A stretch of DNA of 32,200 nt from Bondarzewia mesenterica. Its lineage: Eukaryota > Basidiomycota > Agaricomycetes > Russulales > Bondarzewiaceae. The stretch is from assembly GCA_004802705.1 (NCBI GenBank), contig SGPL01000308.1, positions 8,125-40,324 of the forward strand, written 5' to 3'. Each line of letters starts with the position of its first letter. Within the stretch, counting starts at the first letter, position 1. Under the pieces are notes generated by a model. That model was not told where the DNA came from, did not search any database, and saw only the letters and a program-made list of their open reading frames with translations. A program made the position numbers and the translations under genes. Below, piece after piece: positions 21,462 to 31,360 of the stretch.

Positions 21462-23223
21462 ATGATGGTTGTATAATGGCGTGTTCTGCCTGGGATTAGA
21501 CCGTCGGTATGGGGAGCAAGGAAGGAGTCAGGACGCGGGAGTTAAGGCCTAAAGGATATCACCGACCTACTTATGCAGAATAGAGCAGCGCTGTCGCAGG
21601 GTGGGACAACGCGTTGGTCAGATGACGAAAGCCCTTTATCGCTTGCTCAAAAAGGATTAGGGATGTTTTCGAGAACTCCCAGCTTGGCTTCAGCGGTGGC
21701 GCTTGATCAACGCAAATTGGCACTCGATACAGTAGCTATTGCAAAGAAAAACATACAAGGACCCACAGCCACTTCCTGTGCGGAAATCGTACCCGCAAGA
21801 ACAGTTTGTGCGGGCGGCTCGGTCTTGAAGTCTGCGAGGACAAATTAACAAAGCTAGAATCTCGACAGTCGAGACGTACCTGGGTGTGCCGACGCTCGCA
21901 TCCGGATGCAATTGGGTGGATTGTTATCGTGCATCGTCGAGTTTGTGCCATTGGCACGTAATGACTGTCCCAGTTAAGCAGCGCCGCAGCGGGCATTGGC
22001 TGTCAATGAAAGCGCTGCTTAAGCGAAAATGCTTCTGACTGACAATTGATTTCGTGATGCTCCATACAGTTCCGGAGCTTTGATTCAGATGAAAACACAA
22101 CTCCCTTGACGTCCAAAGAGCGGACCTTCCACTGAGATGGATAGGCATCCGGTGAACTCGCTCATGTTGTTCGCGGCGCTTGTTGAAGGTCAAGACACGA
22201 GGAATTGTGATGTCACAGGCTCGAAATTATGCAGCCAGACCGGACGGTTTGTCTTCGAAGGAAGTCGGCAATCGGATATCTGAGACATGAAAGGGGCTCC
22301 AATGGAAAATTCAAATGAGCGACCGAGCTAGTGCTTACTGTGATGACAGCAGTGAGATACACTCATCGCCCAGCGTCGCGTCTTATTTTTGATTCCGGTT
22401 AATTCAGGGCCTTTGGGCGGATTTCATATGTAGAAATTGCTGGAAGCCCCCTCTCATGATAGAGGCCCCAAGAGGTTCCTAGCTGCAGCTCTAAGTGGCA
22501 CGCTTCCTTCATACTCCCACTATTAAGACACGACACCTGGTACAGTAAGGTCGGACCTATCGTCTTCTACGCCAGTTGTAAGTCGTATTTCAAATCCACG
22601 GCCGATGCGGAAACAAAAGGGACCACAGTACTTACATAGCACTTGCAGCCGCATGCACCCACCACCTCTCTCGCAAGATAACTCCCACGTTCAACCGCTA
22701 AATAACCTATGATGATCACCTGAGCGGGAACCCCGCGGAATCCCGCGAGGGGTTTGACGAAGAAACTGTATTGCTAACGTTCCACGTTTGAGAATTCGAG
22801 CTGTTGCTGCATGGCTTCGCTCACTCGACACGGACCCGTATCTGTGCGCCAATCATGCATGCATGTTTAGGCACTTTACAACGGTGTGAAAATTTTGACC
22901 AGCTTTATTTTAAGCAACGACCGTCCTGATATAATAAGTAGTCTGTTCTATAAGATTGAACACAAATGCAGGTTCTGCGGACGCACCGACGTTACGTTCT
23001 ACTGCGATTGATATGTAAGCTAGCAAAAGATCAGTGCCCTTATGCCCCCAACGCTCAACTTTGAAGGCAAAAAAACTCACATTTGACTACGCACGAAGAC
23101 ATGGAGCGGCAAATAACAGAGCCCCCCACAAAGAAATTAAGCAGAGGAACGGGCAAGAAGAGCATACAGGAAGAAAAGCAAAAAAGAAATCCGCAGATCA
23201 AAAAGTCACCAACCCCCAAGGCC
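21462..23223. other. Intergenic region with one GC-rich hairpin, no supported gene
   Basis: 1.8 kb upstream of zinc-cluster factor A and downstream of the acyltransferase gene. A plus-strand frame at 21573-21848 and others have no recognisable motifs. The stretch 22380-23030 is AT-rich with short direct repeats such as CATGCATGCATG (22855-22866). The hairpin at 22729-22754 is listed separately. Confidence 0.45.
22729..22754. repeat. GC-rich imperfect hairpin
   Basis: AACCCC-GCGG / CCGC-(GA)-GGGGTT: ten base pairs around a 4-nt loop (AATC) with one 2-nt bulge. It stands out in an AT-rich intergenic stretch. It could be a protein-binding palindrome or chance. Confidence 0.4.
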
Positions 23224-25748
23224 TCACTGACCGGGCGACAAAAAAACGAGCTCCGCCCGATCCTCTCCATCCTCCGCCGGCGACATCTCCCCATCACTGT
23301 TCAGCGCCGCCCACTCCGCCTCGATCCCCCTTTCCAGCGTGGCGACCTTCGCACCGCGTTTCCTCAAGAACGCCACGACCTCCCGCGCATACCGCCAGCC
23401 AACAGGCTCACTGGGCGGGACGACGCCGCCCTCAGTCTGCTGCGCCTCCGCCGCTTGCGGGTCATCCACGCCACCACCGTGCGCGCATGCGAGGTGTGGC
23501 GCTGCGCGCACGCGTTTCTCCGCGGGACCCTTCTCGAGCTGGTCGATGAACGACGCGAGTGCGCGCACAGCCTCGGCGCGCGCACGCAGGACGTGCCGCA
23601 TCACGCGTCCCGAATGTGGTCGCCGCTTGCGATTCGTCTTGACGGGCGGCTCCGCCGTTGGGTCTTGTGATTCAGGCTTCGGTGTCGACGAGCCAGAGCC
23701 TGAGATCCAAGGGTTCACGGGTGGGATGGGCGTCGTGGTATATTGCGCAAGCGTTGCGAGGGGGTACTCGAATCGCTTGGGAGCCCAGACGCCGATCAAA
23801 ACTCGCCAAGCGGCGGCGAGACGCTTGACGCTGGCACAATTTATAGTTTGGACGAATTATATAAAAGGAAGGCACCACTCACTGCTCGTAATTATCTATT
23901 AGGCAATAGAATTGAGAACCTCGAATGTTCAGCCGTAAAAGAGGAGAAACTCACCGTTGATTAACTTCGTGTGGTAGACCGCGGTTAGCCAGACGATCAA
24001 AAAGGCGAATAGTGCACCCATCGGCGTATACCATAGGAAGGCCCAAAAGAAGAAGAAAGCGGCAGGATAGATCAACGACAGCAGGAGCAGGCCGAACAGG
24101 ATCTTATTCTGCGCCTGCGTCTCTTCTTCATGTTCCACCAAACGGGCGCCGAGCCGACCCATGACGTATGCCGGCATGTGAATTATCAAGGGAAACAGGA
24201 AGAAAGGGAGGCGAACGAGACATGCGATACTGTCGCGGATGAGAATGAGGAGCGTGAAGAGGCGACTCGGTAGTGGGACGGGTCGATGGGGGTCGAGCGT
24301 ATCGGGAAGAGGCAGTGCGGAAAGTACGGAGTTGGTGAGCTGGGTGGACTGGAGCAGTGAGTAATATTCTAGGAGGCGGCGTTTGACCGAGTTGAAATTT
24401 GGCGTCGCGTCCGGGGTAGAGAAGAGATCTACCAGCCTAGAAGACATACAGATCAATTGATTCCACGGACGAACTGAGTGCCGCGTACGTACGTCTGGGA
24501 GATCTGGACAAACTCGTCACGATTGAGGGAATTCTCGTCTTCCCAGAGGAGATCCCTGGCCATTCGCGCTGCGTACAAAGTATCCCTGAACGCAGAATGC
24601 AAACAGAGATTGAGACGTGTACACCAACCGGACATACGGAATGGACAGACCAATCAGGTGCATTAATCGTCAATTCAACAAGTTGAACCTCGATAGCTCG
24701 CGTCAGGCGTTTGACGGCCGCGCGATTTGCGCCTTCCTCGGTCGAGAGAAACTGGTCCATATACGGATCCAGCGCAATGGGGACGTCCAAATCTATAAAC
24801 AGGCATAGTTATCAGCAATCGCAACCGTCGACCTCCAAAGAAGCCACTCACTCCATCACGACCTGCGCGCCACGTTACGATCAACAAAAGAAACCGAGAG
24901 CAAGTTGGGGACTTACATAACTGCGATATTTTGACTTGTTCGTGTACACGATCGCGGCAGGGACGAGGACGAGCGGGCTCTGGACGGGCTGCCCGCTTGC
25001 CCACTTGGTGTATTCAAGCGCGGCCCACGCGGCGCCGTCCTTGACCTGCATGATGCGGGGTTCAGTGTAACTCGTGCCCTCCGGGAACAACGCGACGGCT
25101 GCACCCTGCGCGAGCGCGTCGAACGTCCCACGGAAGAGCGCTTGTCTATCCTTGCTCTTGCGGTCCACAGGGATGTTGCCAGTGCTAATTAGGATGCGTC
25201 GCACGATGGGGTTCGTGAACAGGGTTGCTGTGGATAGACGGGAGTGGTTCTCATCAGTAGTGGGCACATGGATGAAAACGTAGGGCGCACCTTTACTCCA
25301 GTAGTGCAGCATGCGCTTATAAGGGAATGCGGAAGCTAGGAGAGCGTGTCATGGGCTGTGATGTAGACATGCATAGGAGGGGGGTGGCTCACATAGAATG
25401 GCAGGGTCTAACATCATATTATGATGCGTCGCAGTCCTGCACGCATACAGCGGAAAGAACAAGTCAGCATCACAGCACGTCCATCCGCGCCGCCTACGAA
25501 ATCCGAAGAGCATCGTGTCGACAGGCACCGCCTGCCCTTCCCAAAATACACACACCACACACACCTCCGCTCGCCCGCTCCAGACGAGAAGTAAGGGGAA
25601 ATAACGAAGAAGAAGCGACATACACGATGAGCGGTCCATGGCGGGGCACGTTCTCCTCGCCGATGACGCGAACCTCGGTGAAGAACGAATAGACAGCCCA
25701 GCTCGCGATGCCCCGTAACACCCTATGCAACACCTTGTTGTCCTCCAT
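23224..25748 (-). CDS. Glycerol-3-phosphate/dihydroxyacetone-phosphate acyltransferase (Gpt2/Sct1-like), one-base frame break
   Basis: First acylation of glycerolipid synthesis at the ER. Ten exons: 25624-25748, 25393-25436, 25291-25335, 24917-25227, 24852-24862, 24651-24792, 24493-24585, 23955-24436, 23883-23895, 23224-23830. Start ATG 25746-25748 (MEDNKVLHRVLRG). Acyltransferase motifs: HHNMMLD (HX4D, residues 47-52), GNIPVDR (88-94), FPEGTS (119-124), and LVPAAIVY later. A long hydrophobic block near 330-470 (CLVRLPFFLFPLII, ILFGLLLLSLIYPAAFFFF) gives the C-terminal membrane hairpins typical of fungal Gpt2/Sct1. The tail has RLAAAWRVLIGVWAPKRF. Exons of 11 and 13 nt supply VVME and DNYEH. 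Exon 6 has GGGG on plus at 24779-24782 where three G are needed: removing one restores EFGRPIALDP and makes the whole gene 623 aa in frame. A sequencing error is likelier than a real mutation, as all else is intact. Confidence 0.9.
23883..23895 (-). other. 13-nt micro-exon of the acyltransferase
   Basis: Between acceptor GCCTAATAG and donor GTGAGT. It supplies Asp-Asn-Tyr-Glu and two bases of the next codon, joining KLIN to VKRLAAAW in the correct frame. Direct joining of the flanking exons would shift the frame. Confidence 0.8.
24852..24862 (-). other. 11-nt micro-exon of the acyltransferase
   Basis: Between an acceptor GCGCGCAG and a donor GTGAGT. It supplies Val-Val-Met and two bases of a Glu codon between KYRSY and FGRPI. 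Without it the conserved beta-strand after the acyltransferase core is lost. Confidence 0.75.
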
Positions 25749-26519
25749 CGTCGGCGTCGTCGTGGCTTCGTGGATACGGAACGATCCGTTCTGAGTCTGC
25801 TCCCCACTGGTACTTGCCCGCGGTCGTCGAGCCCCGTCACCCCCAAAACAGCACACACACGTGACCCCAATGCGTCGAGTCTCACGCGTGCCATTCGTGA
25901 ATATAATTGGTGTAACTTGGTATATCAAATTGACAAATCTCGCCCAGCTTCCCATTTCCAACTCTCAAGTCAGCTGCTGTCAGGCTCGCAAGCTTCGCAT
26001 CAGGAACTTTGACGGGATTATGATTCGGGTGTTCGAGTTCACACCAGCCATATCCAACGTGATGGTATCTGCTTCAAGACGGAACTTGGACGGAACTGAT
26101 CGCATCGTAGTCTATTTGGAATTAAACACTGGTTCAGAAGAGTTTGCAGGAATGCCAGATATATGTATTACTCGACCAAATATACAAGGGACAAAATCAG
26201 AGGATCAGACGGTAATCCTATACCTATACTGATTTCCACAGGAGCAAAATAGAAGCACCGGTTCCGCTAGATGTTACAAGGCCACCCTAGTCAGATCTGA
26301 GTCATCGCAACTTGAAACCGAAAGCATGAGAACACGAAACGACCGACAAGAGACTCGAAAAAAAAATCCACTCGACCGAAATACCCGTCGCCGTCGAGAA
26401 CAGGAACAGAAAAAAAAAAAGGCAGTGAGAGGGGAAAAAATATGAAGCGCGTGAAAATCACACGGGAAGTAGGACAGGGCGCCGTGTGAGGGAAGAAGGG
26501 AAGATGGATGAGAGGGCTA
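25749..26519. other. Intergenic, no supported gene
   Basis: Promoter side of the acyltransferase and 3' flank of zinc-cluster factor B. It has A-rich tracts near 26357-26367 and 26410-26420. The open frame that continues upstream of the acyltransferase ATG lacks support. Confidence 0.5.
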
Positions 26520-28111
26520 TCAATGCATCGGGTCAGCGGGAGCACCAGCGCCGCCGCCGTCCTCGTCTGCAAGGTGGCGCGTGTTCCTACGCTGCCCTCG
26601 GCGCGACTTGAGCGGGTACTCGCATTTGAGGTGACGGCGCGCGCATTGACTGAGGACGAAAACACTAATCAGCATCTATGTTGCTTCGCTTTTCAAACGC
26701 AAACCAAGGAGGGGAGGGGAGAGGGATAGAAGAAACATTGCGGTTAATCAGTGGCACTCCACTCACTTGCACGTCTTATCAGCGCTACCCGGTAAAGGCG
26801 GCCCACACGCAATCTTACGCCCGCGACAAAAGAAACACGCCAGGAACGGCTCCTTTTTCGTCGTCGTTGTTGCCGCAGCCGACCCACCGACCGCCTTGGC
26901 CTTCTCCTTATCGCCGTCTTGTTCAGCGGTGGATTTGGCGGGCTTGGAGGACCTGGAGCCCTTTTTTTCGTGTTTGAGTGAGTGTGGAATGAAGGAGAGG
27001 TAGGTCGCGTTGAAGGAGATGTCTTTCTGGGTTTGGGAGGTGGACGCTTCGGGCTCGGGCTGGGGTCGTTGAGCTTCCTGCTGGACTTGGGGTTGTGGAG
27101 GTTGGTACGGCGGAGAGAACACTGATTCAGGGCTCGGGTATGTCAACGTCGGTGCTGGAGTGGGAGACGAGGTGGAGATGGGAACGGGGGTGAGCACTGA
27201 GGATATGTTGTCTGCTCCGACTTCACGCTTGACAGGAGACGGTGGAGAAGGCGTGGAGAGGGCGATAGGCGAGTAAAGCGTGTTTCTGGGGTGGTGGTGA
27301 TAGTGGCGGTGGTGTGCGAGGGACGCAGGGTATGGGAGGTGGTCCATGTACGGAGATGATGCAGGCTCGGGCTCAGGCTCAGTCTTAATGGTGTACGCAT
27401 TGTTCTGCGGTGTGGCATGAGTCTGGCACACATGTGTTTGAGGGGAACGCAGGTTGGTCACCTCGTACGTGAGTGCAGCTGTCTGCGGATGAGCGCTGGG
27501 GGGCACAGCATCGCGGTCGATTTCGATCTGCATTAATGCAGCCTGATTATTGGGTTGAACGAAAGCTGGGACCGGCGCCGCACTGTAGGCGTGGGTATGG
27601 GGTGTATCCGCGGACGGGGAGACAGAGGGCGAGGAGAGGGTGTACGAATAGCGGGACGTCGATGCTGCTGGGGATGGGTACTGCGCGTAGGCGGTAGTGG
27701 GGTCGGAGAAGGACTGGTAGTGCATCGCCTGGTCGTTGTAGGGATGTTGGGATGGGACAGGCTGGGCGAACGGCGCTGGCTCTTCTTGGAAGTGGGTAAC
27801 GGGCCAGTACGCGCTCCCCTGCGGAGGTTGAGCGTACTCGTACTGCGCGCCGTAGGCGTTTTGGGGCTGCGGCACGGCGTACTCAGTGGGATAGTGATAC
27901 TGAGCATTGTAGTGCTACGTTGGGATGTTCACATGTGGGGACGTAGAGAAGGGACGAGAGAGAGACTCACTTGACATTGATAAGCGACGCCATTGGCAGC
28001 GTCGTAGCAGTGCGCATGGGCATTGCGCGCATCGGACTGCGCCTGTTGGTCGGCGTAGTCGTAAGACCAATGTTGGGGATAGCCAGGGGACGGAAGCAAA
28101 TTGCTCGACAT
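26520..28111 (-). CDS. Transcription factor with C-terminal Zn2Cys6 cluster (copy B)
   Basis: Paralog of the factor at 19603-21461. Three exons join in frame to 472 aa: 27971-28111, 26767-27914, 26520-26649. The start is the ATG at 28109-28111 (MSSNLLPSPG). The first 390 residues are Tyr/Gln/Pro/Ser rich (QYHYPTEYAVPQPQNAYG), typical of a disordered activation region, and contain YMDHLPYP as in copy A. A basic Lys-rich stretch precedes the cluster CFFCRGRKIAC, 11 residues, CNQCARRHLKC: CX2CX6CX11CX2CX6C at residues 407-439, complete. The last intron (26650-26766) falls after the fourth Cys codon, in the same codon and phase as in copy A. The protein ends 33 residues later (DPMH). No fungal transcription factor middle-homology region is seen. 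Most Zn2Cys6 proteins carry the cluster near the N terminus, so this layout marks a separate subfamily. Target unknown. Confidence 0.9.
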
Positions 28112-29362
28112 GATGTTGAGCGGAAGCAAATAGCAAGATGGGGGGTAAGAACAAGGGGTGGGTGGCGAGGGACGAAGGAGAGATATAAGGGAAGGGGGAC
28201 AAAGTTAGGATGGGAGAGAGTCAATGGGAGTTAGTCAGAGAAGAATAGGGTACCCTAGTGTAAACTATAAAAATAATATAAAGATATCGCAGGTTTGCGG
28301 GCCAGGGAGAGGCGTGTTCGACGACAAGGACCGGATCGTGCCATGGCATATCCCGTGCTCCCGTCCGATGACAGAACTCCTTCCTTCTCTGAATGTCTGC
28401 GCATTCCTTTCAATTACAGTATGCATCTCTTCGAAACAGCTTTCAATGAGCTCTCAGATAGACAGCAAAGCTTCACTGTATGCACACGATGCTGCCGTAT
28501 GCAACATCTTGAAACACCTTGCTCGCATCCGTGCTTTCCCCGCGCCATCCCTTTAAATGGCCTCCCCATTTCGCTACGCTAAATCTCGACAGCTGCAGTT
28601 CTTCCAAACGTAATCTTTCCAGCTCGACGCGATCATCTCCCCCCTACGAATCAACCGCACTGTGAACGGACGTATGTACATACCATCTTACCCTATCTTA
28701 CCTATATCCAGCTCCAATTTCTCCGCGTCCCATTGCACTTCCGTGCCGTCGATTGCTCCCGCCGCATCACCCTTGTATCGTCACCTCCAACTTCAGAAAA
28801 CAAACCGCGCCAGCCTATCGCAACAGATCGCAACCGCCCCACGCGCATCCAGCAGCCCTGGCACACCACCTCGCGCGTCTCGCAAGCGACACAACCATTC
28901 GTGCCTCCTCAACCTTATGTACATACTTCAACGCACCCACCCCGCCATCCTCACGGCTCGTTCAATTTGACCATTGTCAACCCGTATGTACGATCCAAAA
29001 TATTTCTCCCGTGGCACATAAGTACTCATGAACTTCCAGGTACTCACTTCCTGTTCACAAGTCGCAAGTAACTTACTTACATGAACGTTCTAATTGTCGT
29101 TGTCCCCACATGGTCTAGTGCGACCTGACACGTATAAATTTACCCTCTCTATTCTCACATCACTTGCGCGCCTACTCGGCATTAATCAACCCCCACACAG
29201 TAACACCTAATCACGCGCCACCTAAAAAACGTCCTGGGACGATATACAAATAGCAAAACAGAGTAGTAGACAGATAGGATAGGAGAAACATCACTTTACA
29301 CACGCGCACGAGTGCTTGTATGTACCGCATCAGACGCTTCGCAGGGCAACGGGCGACCACTC
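28112..29362. other. Intergenic, no supported gene
   Basis: Upstream region of zinc-cluster factor B and 3' flank of SPC3. Plus-strand frames (28224-28582, 28662-29071) overlap in several phases, which is typical of non-coding sequence low in stops. No domain is recognised. Confidence 0.5.
28182..28189 (-). promoter_or_regulatory. TATA-like element of zinc-cluster factor B
   Basis: On minus CTTATATC, about 75 nt upstream of the ATG and flanked by pyrimidine-rich sequence on that strand. A closely similar purine/TATA segment lies inside the last intron of copy A (about 19942-19970). Confidence 0.35.
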
Positions 29363-31360
29363 CTACGCCACGCGCTCTCGCGCCTCGGGGAACGCAACCG
29401 ATGCGTCCGTACGTGCGGCCTCGCCGTACGTGAGTACGCCGATGTAGGGCATCACATTGTACTTGAGCGAGTAATGCGCGGGCAGCGCGTCCCTGCCACA
29501 GCAAATCGCAAATTGAAAATTGCATGCAAAAAAAAGATGGAAGAAGTCAGCGAATGAAGACAAGATGGAAAAGCGTGGCGATCGGAAAGTGCGGTTCGAT
29601 AATCGCTATCATGGACGGGCGAGAGCGTGTATGTGTGAGGGAAGACGTACTTAAATTTATGTGACAGGTCGCGGAACGGGTACTTGTTCTTGCCCCGCAC
29701 ACTCACGAGCGCGTCCTCCTTCCGGCGCACGATCCGGTCCCAGACGACCACCTCATTCTTCACCTGCACCAAAACGGAATTTAAGCATCAACAAAATAGC
29801 AAGACGAGGATGATCAAAATCACGAGATCAAAGCGCATGAGGGTTAGGATCGATCGCGCGCAGGTCGACCATCGTCTATCGGACGAAAAGCAATATGATG
29901 GGGTGATAAGGCGGGCAAGAAGGGTCACTGCCATCAGCAAGACAGACTCGAGGCGACACGACGAAATGCATGATGCCTTCTGTCTCCAGGATAGAACAGG
30001 AACACGAGCTTTACGTCCCGACGTCGGACAGTCTAGCTCAGCCGCTCCGCATCCAAAGATGCATCTGTCGGACTAATTCGGCATCACCCTGGATACCCCA
30101 GAATAAGCAAGCGAGCGAGAAGAAGGGAGGCGCCACACAGCCGCCCCCTCTCAACATCGGGTACTTCGGTGTCCAGATATTTATACTCGTGGCGCCGGTT
30201 TGGAGCCCGAGAGGAATGTCTCATGCGGCTGTCGATGATGAGGATGGCGGGGGGATTAGAACGGAAGGGACTTACGCCTTGTCCGTTGGTATATTCTGCG
30301 CCGATGTACAAAAACAGCTGTTTCGTGTTCCAATTGAATAGTGGCGTGAGATCTTCGGGTTTTGACGTAGCGTTTAGGGGTTTGACAATATGTACGCGTG
30401 ATTGCGCATGCCAATGGGTTAACGGTGCGTTGTTTTTGAAGTCAGGTGAGGGATTCGCGTCGCGGTTTTCGGAAAAAGGAGAATAGGAGCGCATTCGTTG
30501 AAAGAATGAGGTTTGAATGGATCAGATCCGCAGGATGCGAGTTCACGGAAGGCTTAGAACTCGAAGACGAAGAGGTGGGATGAGGACGTGAGAGGGCGAA
30601 CTCACCGGCCGTGACGTTGAAGTTCACGAACGCATAGTCCTGAGTGCGACCAGGGTGTCGGTGCGTCTGTCCTGGGAATCTGTACAGGCATGACAACCAA
30701 GGGAAACGAAGATAACGCTGTCAGTCCAACGAGGCAATAAGGCAATATAATGTCCACCAAGAAATAAAAGAACATTGATGAAAGACCAAAATGACGATAG
30801 TGTGTCAAAAGTCTTATCATAAAGACAGGTGAAGAGAACCCGAACAGGTCAAGCACCCGATCTTCCATAGGGAGTACTTTTCTGGTTATGAACGGGAGCG
30901 AGATGGGCTAGTGTGCGGATCGGCGTGTGGATCTCTCGGGGAAGAAAGCATCCCTTGCAACGTGCTACGCACGCGAGTGAAGAACGCGAGCAACATCTGA
31001 CGCGCGTGGGCGTTGTACACTACAACAAACGTTGTGGAGTATTATCCCAAGATTGAGTCGGCTAGCGCACGGAGATTGAGAGGCAACATAAAGACACTGC
31101 GGGGAAGATGTACTTCATATCAATGGCACCGTCCAGCGCTTTCGAAGTGCCAACACGTTGCACAGAAACAAACTGGAATGCACCAGGGAAGGTGATGGAA
31201 ATGGGCAAAAGACGCACACTTGCACCGACGAGACCTCCAGCGATCCCTGTGGCTCTGCTGTGAAAAAGAATGACGAGACTGCGATGCCTGTGAGGAGAAC
31301 CATTAGGCATGTGGAAAGCGTCGCTGTGATGTTATTGATTCGGGAATATATGCTATGCAT
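29363..31360 (-). CDS. SPC3: Signal peptidase complex subunit 3 (SPC22/23 type)
   Basis: Non-catalytic but essential-type subunit of the ER signal peptidase. Five exons join in frame to 178 aa: 31218-31360, 30606-30679, 30276-30352, 29651-29763, 29363-29492. The start is the ATG at 31358-31360 (MHSIYSRINNITATLST). It has a short cytosolic N terminus, one membrane segment (about residues 17-35, LMVLLTGIAVSSFFF), then a lumenal domain: FVNFNVTADLTPLFNWNTKQ, LFLYIGAEYTNGQGVKNEVV, VWDRIVRR, KNKYPFRDL, HYSLKYNVMPYIGVLTYG. Length and order fit the family. The Asn in NVT (residue 69) is a possible glycosylation site, as in animal SPC22/23. Exon 1 ends at donor GTGCGT so that Val48 is split. Introns are 538, 253, 512 and 158 nt, far longer than the 36-75 nt usual in the other genes here. 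Confidence 0.93.

Noticed and set aside
23034..23670. Long open frames on plus (170-195 codons)
   Set aside because: They are antisense to the last, GC-rich exon of the acyltransferase, whose minus-strand reading has family motifs (RLAAAWRVLIGVWAPKRF). The plus frames are Pro/Arg-rich shadows.
25749..25961. Longer N terminus for the acyltransferase
   Set aside because: The frame stays open upstream, but the start at 25748 (MEDNKVLHRVLRG) matches the usual start of the family and the extra peptide is Cys/Arg-rich without motifs.
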